DNA of 36,001 nucleotides from an uncultured Lachnospiraceae bacterium (GTDB lineage: Bacteria; Bacillota; Clostridia; Lachnospirales; Lachnospiraceae). Shown in pieces: positions 1 to 7,287 of this stretch. The stretch spans positions 1 through 36,001 of the forward strand of contig CAJUKA010000039.1 of assembly GCA_910586585.1 (NCBI GenBank), given 5' to 3'. Every line of letters starts with the position of its first letter. Positions within the stretch are counted from its first letter, which is position 1. The notes beneath the pieces are model-generated. The model ran no database searches and had not been told where the DNA came from. It was given only the letters and a program-made list of their open reading frames with translations. The position numbers were made by a program, and so were the translations under genes.

Positions 1-29
1 ATCTTTCTTAAGTGTGGTAACTTAAAGAT
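1..29. other. Inverted repeat at window edge
   Basis: TTAAGT (8-13) pairs with ACTTAA (20-25), and ATCT (1-4) with AGAT (26-29) across a small bulge, around a GTGGTA loop. It lies downstream of the wHTH/PRTase-like pair, which is read on the minus strand. No U-tract is visible inside the window, so it could be a terminator stem or part of a structured RNA that continues beyond the edge. Confidence 0.3.
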
Positions 30-92
30 ACCATAAATCCATATGGAAGAGTTATCTTTTTGATAGAACTTTTTACTCTCAAGAATATTATA

Positions 93-377
93 TCACGGTA
101 AATATATTTCGTCTATGTCTATCTTCTTAACTTTGTAACTATTTAATGGTAAAATTGTAAAGCCATTTTTCTTCTTTTTTATTGTCTCCCATCTAATCAA
201 ACCTACATCGCTTAACATTCTTTGTTCCATTTCGTTATAACATATTTTTCCATCTTTTTCCAACTGCCGAACCCACTCAATTACCTTTGAATAGGAATAG
301 CCCGCAGTAAATAAAGGCATAATGGAAGAATGCTTTTTTATTGTATCTAATATTAAAAATTCTGTCGATTCTCTCAT
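93..377 (-). CDS. Small winged-helix-like protein paired with PRTase-like gene
   Basis: This 94-residue protein follows the PRTase-like gene by only 5 nt on the same strand, so the two are probably co-translated. The N-terminal 60 residues look like a small winged helix: short helices, then a VIEWVRQLEKDGKI helix and a short basic hairpin. The C-terminus is lysine-rich (KKKK near residue 68). No enzymatic motif is visible. From memory, PRTase-like effectors paired with small wHTH proteins occur in type III retrons and in other conflict systems, but no reverse transcriptase is visible here; any such gene would lie left of the window. The fold is an inference from sequence pattern. Confidence 0.55.
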   Translation of the reverse strand: MRESTEFLILDTIKKHSSIMPLFTAGYSYSKVIEWVRQLEKDGKICYNEMEQRMLSDVGLIRWETIKKKKNGFTILPLNSYKVKKIDIDEIYLP

Positions 378-382
378 TTTAC

Positions 383-1249
383 CTAGCTCCTTATTACTTT
401 TACATTTTCTTTTCTTACAAATGGTGTATAAGAATTTTTTTTATGTTCATACCAATACACGGGGAATGTATTATTAGGTGTTTTTATCATTGCTACTAAA
501 CTTTCCGTATTAGCATATCCCAATTGCATTCCCTTAGGAGCATGTAAACGTTTACTAATTTTTACCATTTCTTCAATCTTCTCTTTTACTTCTGGTTCAG
601 GATATGCATCAGTTATAGCCTTTTTTCTTGTCACAGCAGTAAATACCGAAACGTTTTCTTTACTAATATTATTTATTCCCTCTTCTTGTGCTACTAAAGA
701 CACAATATGTATTTTCTTTTCATAAAAATTTAAATATCCTAAACATTCTAGAGCGGTTTCCCCACTTCCAATAAAATCATCCATTAAAATTAATGAGCCA
801 ATTCTATCCTCATGTGCCTTTAATACTTCTGGTGTTTCACAAATACGTATCTGTTCATCTTGAAATTCAGAGTATGTACGCATTAATATACTTTGACACA
901 AGTATAACATATATGTACTACTTTTTAATTTCCCAAAATCCCTTTCTGATAATAATGGACATATATAAATATTTTTTCCTTTCTCTGGCTCCCACTCTTT
1001 ACTTTTAAATAACTTTTTTAATGCTATCAATAAATACTCTTCATACATACTAGACTGAATCCACAAAAATTCATTTGTAAGTTCAATTATTAAATCTCTT
1101 TCCTCATCATTTTCCAACTCTGCTAACCTACTACAAAATCTATCAAAGACTGAATAATCTCCATCTTCCTGTATCTTCCACTTCTTCTGTTCAAAAATTG
1201 TATATAGCTTTGTTACATATTTATCTGAAAGTATTTTCTTTCCTAACAT
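383..1249 (-). CDS. Phosphoribosyltransferase-like protein (PRTase-CE type)
   Basis: A 288-residue protein with a PRPP-loop-like motif DDFIGSGET at about residues 157-165, after a hydrophobic strand (LIL). A second hydrophobic strand follows near 181-187. This is the core signature of PRTase-fold proteins, but the flanking helical regions do not resemble a nucleotide-salvage enzyme. Related PRTase-like proteins are described in bacterial conflict systems, including type III retrons, so a toxic or NAD/nucleotide-acting effector role is plausible but unproven. The start is supported by an AGAAGGA ribosome binding site. It sits 39 nt after yjdF and 5 nt before a small wHTH-like gene, so it may be co-transcribed with both. 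Confidence 0.6.
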   Translation of the reverse strand: MLGKKILSDKYVTKLYTIFEQKKWKIQEDGDYSVFDRFCSRLAELENDEERDLIIELTNEFLWIQSSMYEEYLLIALKKLFKSKEWEPEKGKNIYICPLLSERDFGKLKSSTYMLYLCQSILMRTYSEFQDEQIRICETPEVLKAHEDRIGSLILMDDFIGSGETALECLGYLNFYEKKIHIVSLVAQEEGINNISKENVSVFTAVTRKKAITDAYPEPEVKEKIEEMVKISKRLHAPKGMQLGYANTESLVAMIKTPNNTFPVYWYEHKKNSYTPFVRKENVKVIRS

Positions 1250-1288
1250 TTAAACAATATCCTTCTCTTCGCTGAAGCATAATCAGTG

Positions 1289-1705
1289 TCACCTTCCCTT
1301 ACGCTTCTCTTTCCTTTTCTGCTGTTTCAGTTCAAACTGCCGCTGTTTCTCCGCTTCCCGCTGTTCCCGGCTCACAATCTTACGTTCAGTTTTCAACTGC
1401 TCTTGCTGTAATTTCAAAGCCTGTTGTGATTTTGTTCCTATCCCGATATTCTGTACCTGTTTCCGCACTTCACGCTGTACTCGTTTAGGATTTCGTCCTG
1501 TTTCTTTTACATCAGCTGCCACAGCTGGACTAAATCTTAACCGATAGTAATTTTTCAGAACGAAATCATATATTTCATAGTCTTTGGGTTCTGCCCCAAA
1601 CGTAACCTTACACACAGATAGCTTTCCATCCGATACACGTTCAAACACTCCCACCCAAAACGGTTCTTCAAAAAATACTGTCAATTTTCCTGATACTTTG
1701 TCCAT
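1289..1705 (-). CDS. yjdF: YjdF family protein (DUF2992)
   Basis: A 138-residue protein with the YjdF layout. The beta-rich N-terminal half has a GKLTVFFEEPFWVGVFER pattern, followed by a conserved KETGRNPKR segment near residue 67. The tail is a long basic and glutamine-rich helix, with KQQKRKEKRK at the C-terminus. The biochemical function of YjdF is unknown; the family is recognised mainly because a dedicated riboswitch controls it. The start has an excellent site, AAGGAGG, 8 nt upstream. The 5' region contains the expected structured leader. The next gene downstream is the PRTase-like gene after a 39-nt gap. Confidence 0.85.
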   Translation of the reverse strand: MDKVSGKLTVFFEEPFWVGVFERVSDGKLSVCKVTFGAEPKDYEIYDFVLKNYYRLRFSPAVAADVKETGRNPKRVQREVRKQVQNIGIGTKSQQALKLQQEQLKTERKIVSREQREAEKQRQFELKQQKRKEKRKGR

Positions 1706-1724
1706 GACAATTCCTCCTTAAAAT

Positions 1725-1840
1725 AATTGTGATGAACAAAGAACGGACGACCCTAAGGAGGGAGGGCTACTTACACCAAATCGGTGCGACTGGACTACCT
1801 ACCAGTTCTGCAAGATTGCCTTGCGTTGTGTTTTTATCTT
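1725..1840 (-). promoter_or_regulatory. Probable yjdF (azaaromatic-sensing) riboswitch
   Basis: The leader directly upstream of yjdF contains, read on the minus strand, CAACGCAAGGCAATC, then GTAGGTAGTCC, then CACC..GGTG followed by GTAAGTAGCCC, with local stems CACC/GGTG and ACTGG/CCAGT. The order and the purine-rich conserved blocks match my recollection of the yjdF motif, which binds azaaromatic compounds and is found upstream of yjdF genes in Firmicutes. Boundaries are approximate. I cannot tell from the sequence whether it acts on translation or transcription; the ribosome binding site follows closely, which favours translation. Confidence 0.7.
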
Positions 1841-1882
1841 TGCCCCTATATATTACCACATAACCGCTTATTTTGCTATAAA

Positions 1883-1920
1883 AATGTGGCAATTCGCTTA
1901 ATAGTGTGAACTGCCACATT
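1883..1920 (-). terminator. Terminator after the methyltransferase gene
   Basis: A 9-bp perfect stem, AATGTGGCA (1883-1891) with TGCCACATT (1912-1920), and a 20-nt loop. On the minus strand it is followed by TTTTAT, so it can end transcription coming from the methyltransferase gene before the yjdF riboswitch begins. Confidence 0.5.
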
Positions 1921-1948
1921 ATCACATTTTCCTTATCCGAATTAACTT

Positions 1949-1968
1949 ACATGGTGCTAGCACCATGT
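1949..1968. repeat. 20-bp perfect palindrome, copy 1
   Basis: ACATGGTGCTAGCACCATGT is fully self-complementary and lies just beyond the 3' end of the methyltransferase cargo gene. CCTTATCC stands 10 bp upstream of it. The same palindrome with the same preceding CCTTATCC box recurs at 32918-32937 beside a different cargo gene, so it marks one border of a repeated backbone. It could be a recombinase site, a regulator site or a hairpin; it has no U-tract on either strand. Confidence 0.8.
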
Positions 1969-2024
1969 TCAAATTATTACTAAAGAAAAATATTCTGCCT
2001 TTCTTACAGACGAAAATTTGATGC

Positions 2025-2630
2025 TCATTTTTCAGCTTTAAGAAACACCCCTTTTCCTTTTCTATAAACCTGCACTGTTTTAAATCCACAATTGTAAAAG
2101 ATTTCCCTTAACTCTTTTTCGCTGTATATTCTTACATCTCCACTTTTTGAAAAGGGAAACCAAAATTTATTTGCTATAAATCTGACTACTGCTCCAAAAT
2201 TAGGGTCAGCTATATACACTGTACCGTTTTTCTTTAAAACTCTTTTGCACTCATTTACAAAACCTTGCGGATTGTCAAAATGATGAAACGCACAACATAC
2301 AGTTATAATATCAATACTTTCATTACTCCATTCAAGCGGATAGCATGGTTTAACCTCAAAACTCATATTAGGGTATCGCATCTTTGCAGAACAAATCATG
2401 TTCTCAGATATATCTATTCCATTTGCTTGGACTTTTGTTTTTTTCGATAATTCTCGTAGCAGAGTTCCATTTCCACATGCAACATCAAGGACAACATTAC
2501 CCTCATGCAAATCTATAGTGTTAGATAGTTCCATAATATGAAATTTTGTATATTGTCCTTCTCTTGACGCATCATATTCAGATGCTATTTTATTGTATGC
2601 TATTCTTGATTGTTCTGTTTTCTTATTCAT
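2025..2630 (-). CDS. Class I SAM-dependent methyltransferase (cargo gene)
   Basis: A 201-residue Rossmann-type methyltransferase. Motif I, VLDVACGNG, is at residues 47-55; the acidic strand-2 region follows (NGIDISENM), then IDIITVCCAFHHF (motif IV region, ending near residue 118) and a VLKKNGTVYIADP strand. The arrangement is that of Methyltransf_11/25 small-molecule methyltransferases. The substrate cannot be read from the sequence. The protein is slightly short, with a compact C-terminal half. It lies between the palindrome at 1949 and a conserved GATTATACTACTTCC segment at about 2660 that also borders the metallophosphoesterase gene in the second module, so I read it as exchangeable cargo. 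Confidence 0.8.
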   Translation of the reverse strand: MNKKTEQSRIAYNKIASEYDASREGQYTKFHIMELSNTIDLHEGNVVLDVACGNGTLLRELSKKTKVQANGIDISENMICSAKMRYPNMSFEVKPCYPLEWSNESIDIITVCCAFHHFDNPQGFVNECKRVLKKNGTVYIADPNFGAVVRFIANKFWFPFSKSGDVRIYSEKELREIFYNCGFKTVQVYRKGKGVFLKAEK

Positions 2631-2732
2631 ATCATTTCCTCACTCCTAATTTCTCCATTTGATTATACTACTTCCATTCTCTGTTTGCCATTATAAAATA
2701 TAGGGCATAGCAACCGCCACGCCCCGCATTTC

Positions 2733-3047
2733 TTATCGTTCCAACATTTTTTCTATTTTGTATTTCTGCCCTTTCAAGTCATTCTGCTTTTCATACAGAT
2801 TATTTCGCTCTTTGCAAAGTTCTTTCATGCGCTCCAACTGCGCCCGTACTCCCTCCCGGCAATCCGGCTCTATCTTCTTATATTCCCCAGTCAGATTGCG
2901 GATTGTATTATTGTTTTCTTTTATCTGCTCCGACAAACATACCCAGTCTATCAGATTTTGTACTTCCTTGTCCGTTTCATAAAGGTCTGTTTCTGCCACG
3001 ATTTTAGCGCACAGCCGTATCATAACTTTCTTCTCCATATCCGTCAT
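2733..3047 (-). CDS. DUF3847 family protein, copy 1
   Basis: A 104-residue charged helical protein of the DUF3847 family, which normally lies just downstream of MobA/MobL relaxase genes on clostridial plasmids and integrative elements. Residues 40-104 are likely coiled coil (repeated E/K heptads such as AQLERMKELCKERNN). It differs from the copy at 34051-34365 at only about five positions (A14T, K27N, L32M, Y96W, M101S). The role is unknown; an accessory function in relaxosome assembly is inferred from the location. It follows the truncated relaxase gene after a 24-nt gap. Confidence 0.8.
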   Translation of the reverse strand: MTDMEKKVMIRLCAKIVAETDLYETDKEVQNLIDWVCLSEQIKENNNTIRNLTGEYKKIEPDCREGVRAQLERMKELCKERNNLYEKQNDLKGQKYKIEKMLER

Positions 3048-3071
3048 ATCAAATCAATCCTCACTTTCCTA

Positions 3072-4187
3072 TCAGCTCATTTCAAAGGAACGTTTCGAGC
3101 GTTTATTTGCCCTCTCTGCCTGTTCCAATGCCTTTGACCGTTCTACTATCGATTGTACCTGTTCCCTACCGAAATGACGCTCCAAACGCCCCAAATCAGA
3201 CGCTTTTTCCTGCAATCGGTCTATGGTGTCGCTCTGCTCCATGACCTTATCCGTCAAGCGGCTAATCTGCTTCTTTTGTCCGTCCACTTTGGCAGTCAGC
3301 TTCTTGCCCTGTTCTGTAAGCTGCACACATTTGATAGTCAGATTTTTAATGACCTCTTTCAGTTTCTCCACAAGCGGTAAAGCCTTTTTATCCCTGTATG
3401 CTTTTGCGCTCATCAATGCCCCCGGCTCTGCCAACTGCCATTTCACATCTTCATCATAGGCGTGTATATTGCGCTCCATGACTTCCTTTGACTGTACCAT
3501 TTTGTTAATGCCCTGTTGTAACTTTTTCTGTTGTTTTTCTAATTTTTCATTTTCAGACAATAGCTTTTCCTTGTCCTCTGTCAGCATTTCCGTCTGTTCT
3601 TTCAGCAGATGATTTGTGGTGGTAAGTTCCGATACCTCCTGCCAGATCGCTTCACCCTCTTTCCGTATCTGCTCCGTTTCCCGTCCTGCCGCTATCTGCC
3701 GATGAAGAATATCGGATAATTCCTCTTTACTGCCGGAAATTTTCTGCTCCAGTTCGGCAACTTCTTTTGCACGCTCCTTTTTCTCAAAATCCAAAACGGA
3801 TAAATGTTTCTCATGTGTTCCCTTTTTCTCCCACTCAATACCATGTTGCAACATAATCTCCGCAAGCTGTTCTTTCTCTGCCGCTACCCACTGGTTACGC
3901 TCTGTTTCGCTCCTTGTGCCGCCTTTGAAACCGATTTCTGCCAGTGCCTTTTTTAATGACACCCTTGTTTCAAGCCCTCTCTTGCTTCCAGTCGTATAGG
4001 GTATAAAATCTATATGCAGATGCGGCGTGGCTTCGTCCATGTGGAGATAGGCAGAAAACACCCTCAATGTGGGATTGCGCCGCTGAAAATCCCGCATATA
4101 TTCATCAAATATTTTTGCCGCAAGCTGTCCGTCCTCGGACTTTGCCCCCATATCGTCCTTGTTGCCTATAACCCGTTGATACACCAA
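3072..4187 (-). pseudogene. MobA/MobL relaxase gene, 5'-truncated
   Basis: The frame encodes 371 residues of a MobA/MobL (plasmid recombination) relaxase but lacks roughly the first 100 residues present in the intact copy at 34387-35736. The histidine metal-binding region remains (LHMDEATPHLHIDF, residues 48-61), as does the long coiled-coil tail (about 130-370). The only start in frame is a TTG inside the excisionase fragment at 4187; homology begins at IGNKDDM (residue 7). The missing N-terminus normally carries the first relaxase motif and, upstream, oriT, so this copy is probably inactive. The coiled-coil tail is nearly identical to the second copy while the catalytic part differs clearly, which shows mosaic ancestry. 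Confidence 0.8.
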
Positions 4188-4239
4188 GCATTTCAGCCGC
4201 TTCCTCTGCCGTTACATACATTTTCTTTCCATTCTCCAT
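4169..4239 (-). pseudogene. N-terminal fragment of an excisionase-type HTH gene
   Basis: Reading the minus strand from an ATG at 4239 (with an AGGACAGG site upstream) gives a protein starting MENGKKMYVTAEEAAEMLGV, a typical MerR-like/excisionase helix-turn-helix start. After GVSTGY the frame runs into relaxase sequence in another frame at about 4168-4172. The gene is therefore cut by the same deletion that removed the relaxase N-terminus. The regulator and operators on the other side are intact, so the fragment's promoter may still fire and drive the truncated relaxase region. Confidence 0.65.
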
Positions 4240-4268
4240 ATAGTCCTGTCCTTTCCTTTTTTATTTTA

Positions 4269-4360
4269 GGTACACATATGTGACCTTTATGTTTTTATTA
4301 TACGGTACACTTTTGTGAACGTCAAGTATTTATTTTAATTTTTTATACACAAATGTGTCC
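4269..4360. promoter_or_regulatory. Three operator-like repeats in divergent promoter region
   Basis: Three imperfect inverted repeats with the pattern TACAC-N3/4-TGTG occur at 4269-4285 (GGTACACATATGTGACC), 4304-4320 (GGTACACTTTTGTGAAC) and 4344-4360 (TATACACAAATGTGTCC). They lie between the divergently oriented excisionase fragment and the XRE gene. The third lies just upstream of a TAGAAT -10 box (4369-4374). They are most simply operators for the XRE protein encoded at 4419, giving autoregulation. Confidence 0.55.
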
Positions 4361-4418
4361 TGATGTGATAGAATTGAACTAAGCACTAACGAAAATCACA
4401 AAAATTGGAGGTATTGGC

Positions 4419-4967
4419 ATGACTACCGGGGAAAAGATTAAACACTTTCGGAATTTGCGTGGCATATCACAGGAAACGCTCGGTCAGCTTTCCGGCATCA
4501 ATTCCGCCACAATTAAAAAATATGAGTATGGCATCCGCAATCCCAAGCCCGACCAACTGATGAAAATTGCAAATGCTTTGGGTATCAGTATCAATGTTTT
4601 CATGGATTTTGATATAGAAACAGTGTCAGATGTATTGTCTTTGATTTTGAAAATGGACGAACAATTAGATATGAACTTTGAAGCAGAGAGGTACGAGGAC
4701 GGAAGTTTCAATCCCGCTACAATCAAAATATCCTTTCAGAACTCCCTGCTCAATCATAAGTTGGGCGTATACATGAAAGCAAGGGAATTGCAGGAGAACC
4801 TTTTGAATGATACGGAACGCTTCTCGTCAGAAGAAGAACACCAACGGGCGATTGAAGCACTCTCAAAGGATTTAGACGCTGTTAAGCAGAGTATTCTTGA
4901 TGATAGTAAGATTGTTAAAAAAGGTGTTCGGGGAATATCCGTTAAAATATATCCCGAAAATGAATAG
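4419..4967 (+). CDS. XRE family transcriptional regulator
   Basis: A 182-residue regulator with a clear Cro/CI helix-turn-helix over residues 1-62 (IKHFRNLRGISQETLGQLSG then SATIKKYEYGIRNP). A helical C-terminal region of about 110 residues follows, probably for dimerisation or ligand response. The start is supported by TTGGAGG with 8 nt spacing. Regulators of this kind control excision and transfer genes on clostridial integrative elements. Here the gene faces three operator-like repeats and is followed after 16 nt by a nucleoside phosphorylase gene, so it probably controls both sides of the region. Confidence 0.85.
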   Translation: MTTGEKIKHFRNLRGISQETLGQLSGINSATIKKYEYGIRNPKPDQLMKIANALGISINVFMDFDIETVSDVLSLILKMDEQLDMNFEAERYEDGSFNPATIKISFQNSLLNHKLGVYMKARELQENLLNDTERFSSEEEHQRAIEALSKDLDAVKQSILDDSKIVKKGVRGISVKIYPENE

Positions 4968-4983
4968 AAATGAGGTGTAAAAA

Positions 4984-5748
4984 TTGTATACAATATTTCA
5001 AAGAACAGAAATTTCAGAACCAACCCTATTCAGTCCGTCCGACACAACCAAAAGAATAGAAAATTTCCCGGAAATTTGTGTTTCCACATTTTCCGACAAC
5101 ATCATTCAGAAGTTTTCTTCTTTAGATAATGTAGAAAAAATAGCAGAACTCTACTCCGCAAGCGGCACATTACCTGTCTACCAAATCAATTACAAGAATA
5201 CAGCGATTGCTTTTTACCGTTCCATGGTAGGCGCACCTGCTTGTGTTGCGTGTTTTGAAGAAATTATTGCTATGGGAGCCAAAAAGTTTGTTTTGTTCGG
5301 TTCTTGTGGAGTATTGGACGATAACAAGGTAAAAGACAACATCATTATCCCTATTTCTGCTGTCCGTGATGAAGGTACAAGCTATCATTATATAACATCC
5401 TCACCGGAAATCGAAGCAGACGCACATTCCATTCAAATATTAGAAAATGTATTAACAGATTGTGGCTACCCCTATGTAAAAGGCAAAACATGGACTTCGG
5501 ACGCTATTTACAGAGAAACACTCTCCGCTATCAAGGAACGCCAACAGGAGGGCTGTCTTGCCGTAGAAATGGAATGTGCTTCCATGTTGGCGGTTTCAAA
5601 ATACAGACATATTCCTTTTATTCAATTTTTATATGGAGCGGATAACCTTAGTTCTGAAACATGGGAAATCAGAGATTTAACGTCTTATGGTCTTACCAAC
5701 GCAGAAAAATATATGGTGCTTGCCTTTGAATGTGGACTTGCCATGTAA
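4984..5748 (+). CDS. Nucleoside phosphorylase family protein
   Basis: A 254-residue member of the purine/uridine phosphorylase (PNP_UDP_1) superfamily. Visible signatures are GAPACVACFEE with FGSCG (residues 83-93 and 105-109, the phosphate/ribose region), TSDAIYRE (171-178) and VEMECAS (194-200), the nucleoside-binding VEMES-like segment. The start is TTG, chosen because TGAGGTG lies 6 nt upstream and no ATG is near. It follows the XRE gene closely, so they form an operon. The family cleaves nucleosides with phosphate; in a mobile element it could serve salvage or a nucleotide-based defence. The substrate cannot be decided here. Confidence 0.8.
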   Translation: MYTIFQRTEISEPTLFSPSDTTKRIENFPEICVSTFSDNIIQKFSSLDNVEKIAELYSASGTLPVYQINYKNTAIAFYRSMVGAPACVACFEEIIAMGAKKFVLFGSCGVLDDNKVKDNIIIPISAVRDEGTSYHYITSSPEIEADAHSIQILENVLTDCGYPYVKGKTWTSDAIYRETLSAIKERQQEGCLAVEMECASMLAVSKYRHIPFIQFLYGADNLSSETWEIRDLTSYGLTNAEKYMVLAFECGLAM

Positions 5749-5798
5749 AAAGACAGGTATCATAATACCCGCCCAAAATCCAGTATTCATCAAATAAT

Positions 5799-5869
5799 TA
5801 GAGCCATTTTAGATCCAACAGGCATAAAGCAATCCCGGAAATGCCCATTTTATCAGCATTTCCGGGATT
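5799..5869. repeat. Presumed right end of element E0: paired arm-like sites and terminator hairpin
   Basis: TAGAGCCA (5799-5806) and TAGATCCA (5810-5817) are spaced 11 bp apart and are followed by a 14-bp perfect stem, AATCCCGGAAATGC (5831-5844) with GCATTTCCGGGATT (5856-5869). This copies the order at the right end of E1 (TAGAACCA pair, hairpin, 11 nt, core at 32596). The stem is also a good bidirectional terminator for the phosphorylase operon on the plus strand (TTTTAT tail). Confidence 0.5.
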
Positions 5870-5880
5870 TTATCCGTTAC

Positions 5881-5888
5881 TCGAACTC
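5881..5888. other. attL core of E1 (also right end of E0)
   Basis: TCGAACTC starts 11 nt after the hairpin ending at 5869, exactly the distance found at the right end of E1. Read on the minus strand the site is GAGTTCGAGTAA, i.e. EFE-stop, and the right copy reads GAGTTCGAATAG, also EFE-stop. This suggests the original target was the 3' end of a protein gene. Confidence 0.45.
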
Positions 5889-5993
5889 AACTCATACACC
5901 CGTTTTTTTCACTATTATCTGGTTCTTTTATCCCCTTTTTCATCTCCTAAATCTCATAAAATAATCCCCCTTCCATATCGTTTCAAAGACCTT

Positions 5994-6031
5994 TAGAACC
6001 AATGTAGAACCAGAGAGGCATAATAGAACCA
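5994..6031. repeat. Integrase arm-type sites, left end of E1
   Basis: Three direct copies of TAGAACCA at 5994-6001, 6005-6012 and 6024-6031, about 110 bp inside the left core. The first two are 11 bp apart, one helical turn. The same octamer, again 11 bp apart, is found at 32515-32533. These are the expected binding sites for the N-terminal arm-binding domain of the integrase encoded at 7274-8374. The rest of the gap 5889-6079 is AT-rich and shows no gene. Confidence 0.6.
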
Positions 6032-6079
6032 GCGTATTTTTAACTGATTAGGATTCAAAATGCTGCCAATTATTTACGC

Positions 6080-6496
6080 TCATGATCCGAGCATTTCTAA
6101 AAGGTCATGCGGTGTTACCGCCTTTACTTCTGCTTTTTGGAAATCTTCTGTATTTCTTGTTACAATATAATCAGCTGAAACTTCTTTTGCACATTCATCC
6201 TGTAAACAGTCCTCAAAATCTGAAAAATCACTGCGCTCTATCGCAGAACAAACTCTTTTATGACTTGCTCCCGTCACACGCAGTACAAGGCATAGTTTTC
6301 TCAACATTTTCCGCCTGTCTGTATCGGAATGACTTTTTCTTAAAATGTAGAAAATATTAGGCAGGCTGTGAAATGCAATAAATCCCTGTACTTTCTCTCT
6401 TGCACAAAGACTGATAATTTCTCTTGCATCATTATAAAAAGGCTGCCGCATTGTAAGAAAATCCAGCGCAATATTTGTATCAACCAGTATAATCAT
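6080..6496 (-). CDS. PIN-domain toxin (VapC-like)
   Basis: The start is taken at ATG 6496 (MIILVDTNIALDFL) because AAGGAAGG stands just upstream; a longer frame exists but adds no family sequence. The 138-residue product has PIN features: VDTNIALDF at residues 5-13 (first catalytic Asp), a Glu/Asp-rich middle segment (DFEDCLQ) and a C-terminal VTRNTEDF. PIN toxins are Mg-dependent RNases. The gene overlaps the end of the antitoxin gene by 17 nt, so the two are translationally coupled. The location just inside the left end of E1 fits a role in element maintenance. Confidence 0.8.
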   Translation of the reverse strand: MIILVDTNIALDFLTMRQPFYNDAREIISLCAREKVQGFIAFHSLPNIFYILRKSHSDTDRRKMLRKLCLVLRVTGASHKRVCSAIERSDFSDFEDCLQDECAKEVSADYIVTRNTEDFQKAEVKAVTPHDLLEMLGS

Positions 6497-6737
6497 ATTT
6501 TTCCTTCCTCGCTTCTGCCAGTTCCCTGTCATAATCCAGTTCTTCTGAAACCGGAACAAGCATTTCTTCCAGTTCTAAAAATGCCTTCATTTTGGGTGTC
6601 AATGTTCCTTCATCCCCTGTTTTCTCTTCTGTAGAATCAGTCCACATAAAACGCTCTATCATTTCCAGTAAAAACTGTAGATTATCCTCAGATAATCCAT
6701 TCACTTTCTGGACTACCCGCTCCTGCAATGACATCAT
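6480..6737 (-). CDS. Antitoxin of the PIN toxin
   Basis: An 85-residue acidic protein immediately upstream of, and overlapping, the PIN toxin gene. The N-terminus (QERVVQKVNGLSEDNLQFLLEMIERF) is helical and could dimerise or bind DNA; the C-terminal half is acidic and less ordered (SEELDYDRELAEARKEKYDY), as expected for a toxin-neutralising tail. GGAGGTG with 8 nt spacing supports the ATG at 6737. It is not a clear match to one antitoxin class; the assignment rests on context and size. Confidence 0.7.
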   Translation of the reverse strand: MMSLQERVVQKVNGLSEDNLQFLLEMIERFMWTDSTEEKTGDEGTLTPKMKAFLELEEMLVPVSEELDYDRELAEARKEKYDYTG

Positions 6738-6855
6738 AGCAATATCACCTCCATGCTACGCTTATTCAGTACCTTTTAACTGACTTCTAATTATTTCGCA
6801 GAACTTAACTGCTTCCTTTTCAAATATTATATTACAAAAGCACATTTTTCACAAT

Positions 6856-7287
6856 CTAATTTGATTCTTTTTTGTTTTCTAAGATACTGCGGTACTGTTC
6901 TAATTCCAGTTCTGCTTTCCAGTTCTTACGATTAGATGGCTTTTCTTTATCAAACAGGTATGCCGCACCATCCACAATATCTACAATTGTCACCACGAGT
7001 GCCAGATAATCTTCTCGCAACTCCTGATAGCCTCCCTTTGACAGCGAAAATCCACCAGATTGAATCTGTATGGCAAGTTCTTTCATGACATTCTGCATTT
7101 CCTGTAGCGCATCTATGATTCGTTGTATATTTTCCTTCCTGCCAACTACAACGATATTCGCATATAAACAGCACCTTGTAAGAAAATCTTTTTTGTACAT
7201 GCCGCTTAAACTGGCTCTCTGTTCTATGACTGCCTTCGCCCATGCACTGGGACGAAAGGCAATCGTAGTGTCTTTATGTTTTCCCGG
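6856..7287 (-). CDS. Plasmid mobilization (MobC-like) RHH protein
   Basis: The start is set at ATG 7287 (MPGKHKDTTIAFRPSAWAKA), which has AAGGAG 9 nt upstream and overlaps the integrase stop by 14 nt; the longer frame upstream only reads through integrase sequence. The 143-residue protein begins with a ribbon strand and helix (TIAFRPSAWAKAVIEQRASLSG, then KKDFLTRCCLYANIVVVG), the pattern of mobilization accessory proteins. The middle forms an amphipathic helix (IDALQEMQNVMKELAIQI). Such proteins bind oriT with the relaxase. Its coupling to the integrase gene is unusual and suggests joint control of excision and transfer. Confidence 0.65.
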   Translation of the reverse strand, partial: PGKHKDTTIAFRPSAWAKAVIEQRASLSGMYKKDFLTRCCLYANIVVVGRKENIQRIIDALQEMQNVMKELAIQIQSGGFSLSKGGYQELREDYLALVVTIVDIVDGAAYLFDKEKPSNRKNWKAELELEQYRSILENKKESN

